Source: Micropterus salmoides
Taxonomy: Eukaryota > Chordata > Actinopteri > Centrarchiformes > Centrarchidae
Direction: 5' to 3'
DNA length: 64,000 bases
NCBI RefSeq assembly: GCF_014851395.1
Contig: NW_024044459.1
Coordinates: forward strand, 19,974,664-20,038,663
Of the stretch, positions 29,023-40,489 are shown piece after piece. Position 1 is the stretch's first letter; each line of letters starts with the position of its first letter. A model generated the notes under the pieces. It made no database searches and had not been told where the DNA came from. It saw only the letters and a program-made list of their open reading frames with translations. The position numbers and the translations under genes are program-made.

Positions 29023-29030
29023 TGTATATA
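29023..29030 (+). promoter_or_regulatory. Pumilio-type motif TGTATATA
   Basis: A third exact UGUANAUA match, 29 bases before the final AATAAA. This is close enough that a bound protein could affect 3' end formation. Confidence 0.5.
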
Positions 29031-29058
29031 CACGTGTCTGAGCAACTATGAGTAATAC

Positions 29059-29064
29059 AATAAA
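29059..29064 (+). terminator. efna5: Probable final efna5 polyadenylation signal
   Basis: A canonical AATAAA is followed after about 20 bases by a plausible cleavage zone (CATTGTG) and a T-rich downstream stretch (29098-29112). It lies about 4.34 kb after the stop codon. Confidence 0.65.
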
Positions 29065-29308
29065 ACGGAAATACATTGCTTTGATCATTGTGCTACTCTT
29101 TTTATCTTTTCCCATTTACAGAGGGATGAAACTACGACCGAGATGTAACGCGGTCTTGGTGTTACACTTGTAATCAGAAGCACTGTCAAATTTGCCAATG
29201 CATTAGGAATGTTTCATGTCCTACTGTAATACAGCAAATGAACATACTCCTCTCACTCAAGAAGAATCATGTCTCATCATGTGCCAAATTGGATGCTATC
29301 ACCATGCG

Positions 29309-29335
<27 letters not shown>
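29309..29335. repeat. (CA)n microsatellite
   Basis: About 13 CA units just past the inferred transcript end. Confidence 0.95.
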
Positions 29336-29339
<4 letters not shown>

Positions 29340-29596
29340 TCACTCCTCTCTTTATGCATCTCCCTATTCGTGCCTCTGCCTAGCTGTCTACGCTGTGGAA
29401 TAACACCCTCTAAAGACAGAGTGAGAGGAACACCATCCATCAGGATCAGAATAAGACCTTAAACCTCCTTTCATTTCAGTAGGGCACTAATGAGGACACC
29501 TAATAACCTTCTACTGGACCCCATCAGTGCCATTTAGCTTCACCCTCCATTATCTCTGGTAATTAGACTGAGAGCCAGCAAGCTCTGAGGACCAAA

Positions 29597-29619
29597 GGGG
29601 GGATGGGGGGGGGGGGGGG
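29597..29619. repeat. G-rich tract
   Basis: Six G, then AT, then fifteen G. It could form a G-quadruplex on the + strand, and it is a likely sequencing or assembly weak point. Confidence 0.9.
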
Positions 29620-31272
29620 ACGACTCCTGATAAGCCAATTGGAGAGATGTTATGAAGATCTGTGAAATTTGACTTAACAGAATATAAACAGTGCTCTTTA
29701 TGTGGGAGGTATATATAAATAGTTGGATTTGAAAGAGAATTTGATCAATAAAGAAAAAGAAATGTTGGGATTCTCGTAGAATAGCTACGCTGCCATTCTG
29801 TCTTTGGTATTAAAGGCTTTTTTCAGCACCACTGTGGGTCATAGTGAAGATTAAGCAGACATCGCTTTGTAGGCTGGAATAAAATGTGTTGACGCAAAAG
29901 ACATGAAATCTTGTTCCAGGATGCAATCCTCTCCAATCTCATCCTTTTCCAAAGCTGGTATTTTTTTATGCATCAGAAGAAGAAATGCTTTATGCATGAA
30001 CACACTTGACATGATGAGCCAATTAGTGTCAAGTTGTTCTTCCTGGTGTTATTACCAAAGGAAGGCTCTGGAGATGCAGGTGTGTGTGTCTATGAAGACC
30101 AATAAAGACAAATCACTACGCAATCATTAAATCGGAGGTAATGATAGCTTTATTTGAAGATGTGTCCCAGATGTGCTATTAAGCTATGAACTTAGTCGAG
30201 GTCTGTCACCAGCAGTGAGTGAGGAGAGGGCACTGTGATGAGCTGCAACCATGTCACCCTTGAGGGGGCAACATGAATGCATGAATGTGCACAGATCTAC
30301 CTGTGCCTTTTGATTCCATTTCTCTTTCTGCCAGCATAGCTGTCTGATAGAAGTTTTATCTTAACACAATAACAACGCAACTGACAGTCCTGAAGAGGCC
30401 ACTTTAGTGAAAGGCTCTCGAAGGCATCTTTCTCAAGTCAGCTGGGTTCCTCATGGTGTTCCGTTTCCATGTGAACAATCAGTTTGATTGACAGCTCTGA
30501 ATGATGTCTTCAGTTAATCGCTCCAGTGGTTTGAAAAGGTCATAAATCATCCAATTATGTTGCCCTGCTTTATGCATAGATATTTTTTTGGGGAATATTT
30601 AAAACGCCTCCGAGGCATATCAACTTAGTCAACCCCATATTTATTGAGAGGGAGTTGGGGGGTGGCTGCTTGTGCCAGAAATAACTGATAAGCTGAATAC
30701 ATTTTAGAGTCTCAGTCACACTGTGGAATGCCACAGTGGTGATGGGTTAGAAAGTTGGAATTGAATTTAAGGTCAGGATTTATGATTTATGACAGCTTTG
30801 ACATGTTTCAAGAACAAGTTCAGCAAGACGAATAGAAATAATTACAGAGAGGAAGTAAAAATAAAACAGAAAATGCTGGGTAGAGGGGAAAAAAGAGAAC
30901 TGAACAAAGCCATCAGCAGATTGTTTACAGGAAATTTATCGGTAAAGTACAAAACATTTATTTTAAAAAACACCTAGTCTCTGTCAAGGCAGGTGCAATG
31001 TATCTTTCCACTCAGCTGTGTTTGATCAATACACATCAAAATAAAATGTATTACATACTTTCTTTGTACTGACTACAGAGTCAGAAACTGAAACTCACAG
31101 ATCTTGATCTTGCAGAATGAAATAAGAAGATGCAGAATGTAGTTTTCACTAAAAAAATCAGGCAAAAAAAGATTTATAATAGAAAGCAACATCCTGTAAG
31201 CAATAAGGCTTGCAAATGCTTTTGTTGCATTTAGGAAACAAGGAACAAGTGTTTTTTTATGCAATTATCAGG

Positions 31273-31348
31273 CCTCTCTCTCTCTCCCTCTCTCTCCTCT
31301 CTCTCTCTCTCTCCCTCTCTCTCCCTCCCTCTCTCTCTCTCCCTCTCC
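31273..31348. repeat. (CT)n-rich microsatellite
   Basis: Seventy-six bases of CT and CCCT units, directly joined to the repeat fragment at 31348. Confidence 0.95.
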
Positions 31349-31403
31349 AATTAAGCTTTATTGGTATGAATGTAAAACAACAATATTGCCAAAGCAACAA
31401 ATT
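31348..31403 (+). repeat. Dispersed repeat fragment (CAATTAAGCTTTATTGG type)
   Basis: The CAATTAAGCTTTATTGG start followed by GTAAAACAACAATATTGCC is a sequence I recall as recurrent in fish genomes next to CT repeats, probably a retroelement end. Only one copy is in this window, so the call rests on general knowledge. Confidence 0.45.
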
Positions 31404-31464
31404 AATTACAAAAGAACTACTCATTTAATACAGTTCATTAAATAAAGTAAATAAAACATTAAAC

Positions 31465-31495
<31 letters not shown>

Positions 31496-31499
31496 TGTG
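31465..31499. repeat. (GT)n microsatellite
   Basis: About 17 GT units with one GTAT interruption, followed by an A-rich stretch to about 31620. Confidence 0.95.
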
Positions 31500-31880
31500 A
31501 GAGCGTGTGTGCATTAATAGATAAAATAAATAAAAAACAACAAAAAATAACTATCAAATGTGAAATAAAAAAAAATAAAGGAACAATTATGAAAATAACA
31601 AACAATGAAAATAATTCACACAGGTCTCTTTTACTGTTGCCTCTCACACAGGGCTGAGAGATGAAGGGCTGCAGCCATTCTGGAGGGGGATTATGGGAAG
31701 ATGTGACGCCACTTGTATGTCTCTATGTTTTATGGATCAAGCTTGTATTGCTATATTGTTATATACTGCTCATTCTTGTTTTTAAATCTTAACTAAAACT
31801 AAAAAAAAGGTTATTTCCCTGTGAAATGTGTACTACAGTGGGACGGACAGTGTTTTGAGTAGCAGGAATCATCTGACAGA

Positions 31881-32220
31881 TCAAGTCAAGTTAATTGTAT
31901 TTATATAGCCCAATATCACAAATCATCATTTGCCTCAAATTGCTTTATAATCTTTACAGCATACAACGCCCTCTGTCCTCGATTCGAAAGAGGAAAAATC
32001 CCCCAAAAAACATGTTAATGGAAAAAGAAATGGAAGAAATCTCACGAAGAGCAACAGGAGGGATACAAACAGACAGACATGCAAAAGATGGCATGTGTAT
32101 TGAATAGATTCACAACAGGATATCATAGTATAGACAATTATTATGACAAAATGTGGATTGTAAAACATCAGAGGATGGATCCAGGAGGACAACAACACCA
32201 CCATTCATACAGAGCAACAT
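31881..32220 (+). repeat. Dispersed repeat family A, copy 2
   Basis: The longer copy of the family seen at 6471-6780. It starts TCAAGTCAAGTTAATTG and retains the middle block missing from copy 1 (AAAAATCCCCCAAAAAACAT, then an AGAAATGGAAGAAATCTCA-like stretch). It has acquired many substitutions, and the open frames across it are not meaningful. The right boundary is approximate. Confidence 0.75.
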
Positions 32221-33169
32221 GCAAACACGGGTGAGACGGAGAGCTGCTGACTGAAGAGCGATGATAACAGCAGGTTTTCACAGTGTTTCACACTATGTCT
32301 GATGTGTTACAGTAAGTATTCACACATGCAGAAATGAAGATTTCCTGAAGCGACAATGCTTATTTCACAGGGAGATGTGAAGAAACGAATGCGGCCCGAA
32401 GGTTTCACTGTGAAACCAACGGCACCGATTAGAGCATGAAAAGTGGGTGGCTTGTTGGCTTTGAAACAATTCAACACACACACAGCTGGTTACAATGAAA
32501 CTCAACTCAAATGGCTGCATTAAAAATGTACATAGCACATATTCCACTGTTAGTTAAGTGTTGATTTTTCAATAACATCTATTCAAAGTGTTGATCAAAG
32601 GGTTTTTTTCCACAGATGAAGCCGATATCACTTTTTTTCTAGCAGTCAAAAGCACTGTTAAATAAACTTTAGGGGTGTGTGGACTCACAGAAGAGTTTAG
32701 AGAGTCGAGCTTTGTTTATTTTTACAGGAATAGAATTTTATTATCACTGACAGTTTTGCTACACGGAAATCAGATTTCAGAGTCAGAATTATATCCTGCA
32801 CGTAGATCTGCTTCCTCCCTCACTGAATGGATGAGTTATATTTGTGGGGTACTGCTGTGGAATTTGAGCAATTTATCAGCTTTGCCAGGAGGGAGAGGGG
32901 CCTTGGTCATCTCCTGAGCAGCTCGTTCCACTCACAGTAAGTGTGCCATTGAAATGAGAGTATTTCCTGCCAGTGCCCATTGAAAGAATGAGGCAAACAC
33001 GATGACAGGGATATTACACTGACATGCCAACACTAGATCATAGAAAAGTCTTTGCTCCGGGGTCATAAATTCGTTTCTAATGATTATGTCATCCTGTTAA
33101 AACAATAACTTTCAAACCCAATCTCATTTTTTCTCTCCATAACCTTTGATTTATACTTTTAATTTTTTG
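32221..33169. other. Intergenic sequence, nothing recognised
   Basis: I see no gene, no clear repeat and no microsatellite in this stretch. Confidence 0.6.
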
Positions 33170-33615
33170 ATGGCAAGAAATAGCCTGACACTTGCGCCAT
33201 TATGATGTTGATGGGATGAAATATTGTCACAATTCATTTTCTTTTTCGGGTTTAATTAGTTTACTTTAAAATGCCATTCATCATTACCAGTGTGGATGAA
33301 ATGTAGAGAGTACTGAGAGCAGGGAAACTTGGCAAGAGGACTATGTTTTACAGTTGACTTCCTGGGAAATAAATGCTGGCTGCATTATTCATGAAGCTTG
33401 CCATAACTTTAATCTGATTCTTAATTCAAGACTGACAATATTTCAAGTCACTCTTTTCTTTTCTTTGAAGCCGCCATCCCTGCAAATGTGTCTTCAGATG
33501 GATTATCGCTCCTGCTTTTGATAGCATCATATTGTGTTTCAAATGAGAATGCAGCATGCCTGAGATCAGATTAGCAGAGGGCTCGATTTAGTGTTCCTGC
33601 TTTTCATTAATCCAG
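33170..33615. promoter_or_regulatory. Candidate conserved non-coding element (33.2 kb)
   Basis: About 450 bases with no simple repeats and many homeodomain or POU-like cores (GTTTAATTAG, TTAATC, CATTATTCATGA, TTCATTAATCC). This texture is typical of developmental enhancers flanking axon-guidance genes. The inference comes from composition only. Confidence 0.3.
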
Positions 33616-33797
33616 GTATAAATATTGAAGGTTCAGTCTGTAACAAGACATCAAGAAAATGATAAACAAATAAAACAAAAAAACCTGACACCAACATTAT
33701 TACTGGCAATATGAATGAAGCTACTGTAATATTTATACATTTTATTAAATGAAAATATACAAACTCATTCTACTATACTTCTAAAAGCCCAGTGATG

Positions 33798-33988
33798 AGT
33801 GCTTTAGCTCACCCGGTAGAGCGCATGCCTTATGTGCAAGGCTGAATCTTTACTGTTGCGGCCCAGGTTCGAATCCGCCCTGCGGCCCTTTGCTGCGTGA
33901 CGCCCACCCTCTCTCTCCTATTTCCTACCACTATCCATTTTCCATCTAATATAGGCCAAAAATTCTCCAAGATATATATATTTTTAAA
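33798..33988 (+). mobile_element. tRNA-derived SINE, copy 1
   Basis: An A box (TAGCTCACCCGG, 33805-33816) and a B box (GGTTCGAATCC, 33866-33876) form an internal RNA polymerase III promoter. They are followed by a GCGGCCCTTTGCTGCGTGA block, a CT-rich body and an AT-rich tail. It is not a functional tRNA gene, because the region between the boxes is too long and no acceptor stem follows. A second copy lies at 62333-62522. The 5' boundary is approximate. Confidence 0.85.
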
Positions 33989-33992
33989 ATCG

Positions 33993-34135
33993 CAGTGTTT
34001 TCCCTAGGTCTGTGTAAGACTTTGGTGAACATTTTTGGAGGGGAAGGGGTTTGGGGGTCCTCCCCCAAGAAAAATGTATGTTTTGTTATAAAAAAAAAAT
34101 TCACATCATTTTGGACCACTACTGTTACCATATAT
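33993..34135 (+). mobile_element. Fragment of a DNA-transposon-like repeat (CAGTGTTTTCCC end)
   Basis: It begins CAGTGTTTTCCCTAGG, resembling the ends of the element at 61685-62186, and continues into a GGGGGTCCTCCCCCAAGAAA block typical of a family I recall from fish genomes. It directly follows the SINE tail. No second terminus was found, and its extent is uncertain. Confidence 0.45.
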
Positions 34136-37100
34136 GTATACAAAGAGTTGGAAAAGGTAGAGCAGATTATAAATAAATAAGCAACAGCCAAAAAACTTGC
34201 TAAAGACGTCCACTGGGGAGGAACTACAACTATTACATCCGGGAAAAGTCATAACTATTAGGACGTACAGTATGTGGACTAGTTTTGTCTAAGCTTGTAC
34301 CATTTTTTATTAACACTGGACAAGTAGAAAGCAGTTAATTAACAGTACTCCCTATAAATTTAGCTACATAGCAGCCAAAAAACGACCATTTACTGCTCAG
34401 CTTCCAGACCAGAGTCTGACGCACAGGGGAGATGTCTGCTAGCGCTAACTCCTTTCCCTTTTCCAGCAGTTGGGAAAACAGACAAGACTTTTGTTGGTCA
34501 TGTAAAGCTGTAGCACTTATTCACGGACACGCTGTTTTTATATACAGTCTATGGCTGTAACCTACACTGTACATTTACTGCCAGACTCACACTCTCACTC
34601 AGTGCCACTCGCTTTAGCTCAACCGCACACTTGCTACGCTCACACATTACGCACTGCTCTATTCCTTTAAGGAGCTATGCTTATAATGGCAGTGTGCCGC
34701 TCCTGAATAAATATAGAGGACACACAGTGTATTATTTGATTTGTTACAACCATCTGGCCTTAGATTTCAATGGACAAAAAATTATTTGAATATTTTTGGT
34801 TTTGCTGCTGTATGCACAAGGATTCTCACACTGAGTATCATGTAATTAAAACTCACTGCATTTTCATCCAATTTTTCATCCTGAGGGTAACATAATTTAC
34901 TAGCCTTTATTAATATTTTAACTGTTATTAGCCTTTGTATTATTACATCCCCGAATCTGTTTACCTGACAACAAGATTGTTGGCTGGTGAAAATCTTATA
35001 CACAATGCCTCAAAATAAGTATTAAGTAAGACAATCTTAATTAAAATTAAGCTGCTCTATATTCTGTATGCTTAACCAATAGACTAACAAATAATTTCAA
35101 TTCCAAAACAGAAATCCAACATACATTTACATATTTCTTATTAAAACCTACGTACTTTTACTTACTATATAATCATCTCTTAATGTATACACCATTTATA
35201 AAACTGCCAATTATATGTATCCAAAGAAGGACATGTAGGCTAGGTCTATAATTAAAATTACATGAATCTATTATGGTAATACTGTCCATATTATGTATTA
35301 GGAATAATGTTCTTCACTAGTGGATTGTATTAAATGTCATGTGTTCGTGAATAACATTAATTAAGGGAAAAGGCAAAGCTAATTGTGAGAGTTCTACCTT
35401 GTGCGGTTGGTTTAATGCACCATGGAAGCGCATTTATCTATCTTGGACAGGCAGAGTGAACACACAGTATGGGAAATAACAGTTTTCTCAAAGCTTAATA
35501 TACTTAGTAAAAGCCTGAGGCTTTAGCAATATTTCCAAAAATCATCCAAATGACCCTTCTAACTTCTGCCTCTCTCTGCTCCTCCCAGCTGTCCTCTTTC
35601 CTGCTTTTTCACAGGCATGTGCAAATTCTCTTTCTCACACACACAATTTGGTCTGATTTGGTGATAAATTCTTTAATATCAGCCTCTTATTTTTATTTAA
35701 TATTTTATCAAAAAGGCTATGGTAGAATTGCATGTTGGTAAAAACGTCACTTGGTTCACGTGACACTTAATATAAAGTGCCTTCCTCAGCTCTGCAGGCA
35801 CTCACAACTGCAAATGTTGAAGTCAGATCCTTAAGTGACATTTTCAGTCTTGTTGCTAACCGCTCCTGTATCACCCCTGAGGGTCAATCCTAAATGTCAC
35901 GGGTTACAAGGTCAAAATTCAAAAATGGCGTTCAATGCCTGCCTGTACATACATACAACTGTAAATGTAAAGCACACGAGTAGCCCTATGTTGTAGGTAA
36001 GGTCGATGAAACCAATTGCAAGAGGAAGGCTACAGTATTATCATCCTTCTGGTACTACAGAGACTTGACAAAGTTAAGTATTGAAGTATTTCTAAAATGG
36101 TCCTTATAACAACCATTATGTAGCTTTATACACTGCATGAAATGACTAATGGAGCAATTTCAGCTAAAATTCTTGCAAAGAAACTGTTGTTTTCATGGGG
36201 TCCTCTCCTGCTGTTGTGGGGATTTAATTATCAGCATTTTACGTCTGGACGCTCTTGCAAGCCTCCACGCAGGTTGTTGAAACAGAGCAATTATCATTTC
36301 ACATCATACTGCATTATTTAGTTTATTGAAAGCCCTACTCGTGTCGAGTAGCGTGTGTACAGGGAAAAGCAAACAGGGTGTGTATCGCAAATATTTTTAA
36401 TAGCCTGGATTGCGTTTGTATGGTATAAAAAAAACTGTGTAAAAGTTATAGACTTTTTCAGTTCTAGAGACAGATGTACTTATAGGAGAGTAACTGAGAG
36501 AGTAACAAAAAGAGAGAGGGAGGACAGATGAGCAGATGTTATCTGACAGGTGCAGTAGGCCCAGCTTGGTGTGTGGGCAGCAGATATGACAGGGATTTTG
36601 CATACACTCTGTGAGCTAATGCTGTGCACTTCAGTACCTGTCATGACTATAACCTTATGGTCAGATACAAAAGTTTGGGAGGGGGTGTAGGAGGATTAGT
36701 CATGTCCGTGTTTCACAAAGTTGATGTAATGTGATCGCATCAACAAGAGCGTCTAAACCTGAACAACTTGTACTGACCTGGTTTGGAGTATGAAAACAAT
36801 GACAACACATTGACAGGGCGTGTTGTATTTTCCATATTTTTGCCATTTGCTGTTTATGAGGCGGCTCTGTGTGATGACACTTGTATGCTTTCAGCTTTTC
36901 CTGTGAGGACATGACCCATGTGACTCAAATCACGGAGAGTTGATATGTTTGTGTGTGTTCAACTCTCTTTTCAGCTGGAGCCACATTTTATTCTGTTTAA
37001 CCTGCAGCACTCCTCCTCCATTAGCCTGTCAACAGAGTGGCTATCTTTGCCTGCATGTGTTGATTTGGTGTAATTATTGAAAATGGAACGATGACTGGCA

Positions 37101-40100
37101 GATGCCCAAATTTGGGTCTGTGTTTTTTTAGCACTTGGTATGAGTGTTGTTGTCCCTCTCCAGCACAGTTATAAATATGCCAGGCAGGCAGGACCCCTGG
37201 CAGGGGGTGATGACCAGCAGCAACAGGGTCAAGGACAAAGGAGACACAAGCCACTAGATGCAGTAAATTAAATTAGGTAACCCACCTGGAATGTAGCTGT
37301 TGAGTGAAGTGCCTGTGTATTAGATGTTGTGCACTTAAAGCCTGTGTGTGTTTAAGCTTTTGAGTGAGTGCTTGAGAATGTGTTGAGATGGTTGTGGGTT
37401 TGGTGGGTAGGTGGATGATGACAGAGCAAAGGTGTACAGTGTGATATTCTCTAAGCAGGCGGGTGGGCACCTCTTAGGTAGGCTTAGCTACCAATTCCAG
37501 ATGAAAGCACAGTGAACTGTGGTAATGTGAGGGTTACAGCAACAACAGTATGTACAATTGTTTTCACCTAATTATGGAGCTTCTTGAATGAAGCAGTGGG
37601 CAACACTTTATTTTATGGGTCCATAATTTTCAGATTATAGCCTTATAATTTCTTAGGACATTTTCTGAAAAGAACTATATAATTTGATGCAAATTGTAGG
37701 GGGGATAGAGAAAGTTGTGATACAGTTAGAATTTAGTTGTGTTTAGTTTAGCTTTATTAGCTGTATTCTTTACATCTGTAGACAAATAACACACCTTTAT
37801 ATATTCAGTTGACCTGCTGTGCAATTCGTAAGAGGTCTCTACACTAGGAATTAACTGGAATTAATTAATTGGAAGTGTCCCAATTAAACATAGTCTCCAT
37901 TTTACACATAATTAGTACCAAATGCACAATGCCTTCCAGGACAATTCTTAGAAAATGACAGATCTGTAAAATAAAGAGCAACAAATCGTTGAGATGAGGT
38001 CAAAATCAGGTTTCTATTATATTTTGTATGAGTGAGCAACAGACGTGTTTTTCCTCTCTGTCCCTTCTGCCCTACGGCATTCATCACATAATTCATATTA
38101 TTGAATAACAGCTGTGCAGAGCTACTTGTATCATTTTTTCTAAATCAGTTGCAGTCTTTTTTTTACATTGCTTTCTGCCCTACATTGTTTCACTTTGTGG
38201 TAATATGTGAAAAGAGTATTAATCAAAATCATGGCAGCAATGTCAAGGCCTATTTCACACAATAACTTCTCACTCACATATATCGCTGATACCACATACC
38301 AAACAATCCAATAACCACTCTTCTGTGTTTCTGCCCCCTCAGATGGCCACCACGTAGCCCTGTAGTAAAATTGAGTCAGTATGACCCTCCATGTTCGGTG
38401 AAATTGAACAAGCTTATTTTCATTGTATGAGCTGCGTGTTCTGCTGAGAGCTGTGTAATGTGGATTATGTGAGAGACTAAACATCATGGCTCAGCTTTGG
38501 TCAAGTTGACCAGGCTCCATGCTGACGTTATCTCTGTGCTTCTACAAGCAAAATTTCAGTGATGAAATGTATAACAATAATAAGTAGTTTTGCTATAGCC
38601 TGTGTCATAATAATATTATTTTTCTGGCAAAATGTATAAAAAAGTAATGATTTGCATAGGAAAGAGGAATACTGAAGTGCATGTCATCAAGTTCACTCCC
38701 TTATTTGCATAATGTAAACAGAAATACACTACACAAATGAACTCCGGGAGTTCGTGCTACTTATCCTGCTTATATATTGCTGAAGCTGATGCTTGACGTC
38801 AGCAGGCTCTCAATGATATCATCTGGCTTTGGTCCCTGAGGGTAGATGACTTATATTAATTTCTTCCCCTAAACAATACTCAATACTCATTCCCTGAATT
38901 ATAATAGTCTAATTGATTTTCCCTTATTTCACCCCTGCACACCGATTCTCATTTACCCTATTATTTATCTTAGATGTGACAGAAGAATATACTGTATATT
39001 TGGTGTGACTTTAATTGCATAAAAAAGTGCTAACGTCTTGTCACCTTTGCCTGTAAGAGTGAGAATCCATATGCCATATATAAACCTTTGTGATCTACTC
39101 ATGCATAACGGAAAAGGCTTCATACCATCATTTTCTAATATGTATCTAAAGGTTTATTTAGTGGATAAAAATATATGATGACACGGTGTAATAAAAATGA
39201 ATAATACACAAATGTTGTAGGCAAAGTGCCTTTAAGATGTTATTTCTCCCAAAACACTATTAAAGCTGTTTAGTTTTAGGGTCGTCCGTGAACCCACTGT
39301 CTCGACAGTATCGATCAGACTTACATCACTGGACTGGATTTATTAGATATGTAAGTTTTTTTTTTATTACAGACATGATGTTGATATTACCAAATCAATG
39401 AACGTGAATATGAGGTGATGCAAGGAACGTGGGCACAAGACGACAGTAAAAAATAAAATGGAAAGAATGGGGGGGGGGTGTTTGTGTGTGTGTGTGTGGC
39501 CTTTCCCAGGAGCAGACATTTTGACTATAGTTCTGAGTCACCTGGGGAGGACTGAAAGTAACGTGTCAAAGCCTGGCAAAAAACAACAACAAGAAAACGT
39601 CCCCTATATCTTGCGACAACGCTGTGGCATAAATCTCACACATGAGCAGTTGAGATAAATGCACTACTGTGAATTTTTATTGGACGGACATTCAAAAAGC
39701 CAGAATCGCAGTTCATCTTGGAAGCCAGAGCGACCATGGAAACTCTCAATGAAGTGTTTAAACACATGTTCTGGGCTGAGCCAGGCAGAGCTGACTGCGT
39801 GGGGTATAATCACAAACAGTCAAGTCTTAAAAAGAACCCCAATCCTGAAAGGATTACAGAAAAATAATCAGTTTATGTGCACCATTACTACATGCATACA
39901 GAAATAAATAAAGTTTTTTTTCCTGCTTTATTTAGGCCTAACAGCCTAGAAGCATTTTAATCTTCTCCTCCAGATAATGGTGTTTTCAGTTCATTTATTT
40001 CTATCTTGGCCACTTACAGCAATGTAACCCTTTAGTCTTCAAATAATGCTCATTAAGTATGCATCATTTACAATGAAACAAGTGGAGAGAGTCTCCTGAT

Positions 40101-40263
40101 GGAGATTGATGGCCCAACTAAACTGAACAGACCAGAGACATCCAAAGACAAAGAGGGATGCAGTGAAGGTCTTTTAAGAATACTGAAAAGCAAATAATAC
40201 ACTTTCAAACTGTACCCACTAAAGGAGTTTCTTAATCAGGGGTGTGCAGAGAAATTAATTGTT
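34136..40263. other. Intergenic sequence, mostly AT-rich, no gene seen
   Basis: No coding exon is recognised. 34200-34720 may be further repeat-derived DNA; the stretch near 34537 resembles a common fish repeat motif, weakly. 34780-35350 is notably AT-rich. 38690-38830 is a moderate-GC block without simple repeats. The frame at 38140-38487 (-, 115 codons) has no recognisable domain. Confidence 0.6.
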
Positions 40264-40489
40264 CATTCATCCTTTTTCTATACCCGCTTATTGAAGTTCA
40301 CAGGTGGCATGGAGTGGATCCAGCATGCATTGGGGTAAAGGCTGGGAAATATCGTGAACAGACTGTCAGTCCAGCACCTGGAAGAAATGTGAAGATGGGG
40401 AGAACATGCAAACTGCACTCTGTGATTTGGACACAGGAGGTTCTTGCTGTGAGGTGACAGTTCTAACCATTTAGCCACCTTGCTGCCCT
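40264..40489 (+). repeat. Dispersed repeat, probable LINE 3'-end fragment
   Basis: Recognisable blocks in order are TTTTTCTATACCCGCTTATT, CCAGCATGCATTGGGGTAAA, GGGGAGAACATGCAAACTGC, TTCTTGCTGTGAGGTGACAG and TTAGCCACCTTGCTGCCC. These form a common teleost dispersed repeat that I associate with L2-like LINE tails. The superfamily is from memory and not demonstrated here. The copy is diverged and the two open frames across it are not genes. Confidence 0.6.

Larger units (their letters stand above)
24718..29085 (+). other. efna5: efna5 3' untranslated region (inferred extent)
   Basis: No splice-like break or new gene appears between the stop codon and a strong polyadenylation context at 29059-29085, so I treat this as one 3' UTR of about 4.4 kb. 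Vertebrate ephrin-A5 mRNAs are known to have 3' UTRs of several kilobases. The 3' half, from about 27,400, has mixed composition with regulatory-looking motifs: Pumilio-type octamers at 27561, 28181 and 29023, and an inverted repeat at 27740-27757. Long open frames in it (28309-28749 on +, 28522-29115 on -) show no recognisable domain. The extent is inference and needs transcript evidence. Confidence 0.65.
29086..31260. other. Intergenic sequence, no gene seen
   Basis: Downstream flank with a CA repeat (29309-29335) and a G-rich tract (29597-29619). No open frame resembles a known protein. Confidence 0.7.

Noticed and set aside
28522..29115. 197-codon open frame on the - strand, the longest in the window
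   Set aside because: It lies antisense to the putative 3' UTR, overlaps the polyadenylation signal region, has no recognisable domain and looks like chance.
33798..33900. Possible functional tRNA gene
   Set aside because: A and B boxes are present, but the spacing and missing acceptor-stem pairing, plus the body shared with 62333-62522, show a SINE.
40264..40489. Small genes on both strands (about 66-71 codons)
   Set aside because: They lie wholly inside a recognisable dispersed repeat.
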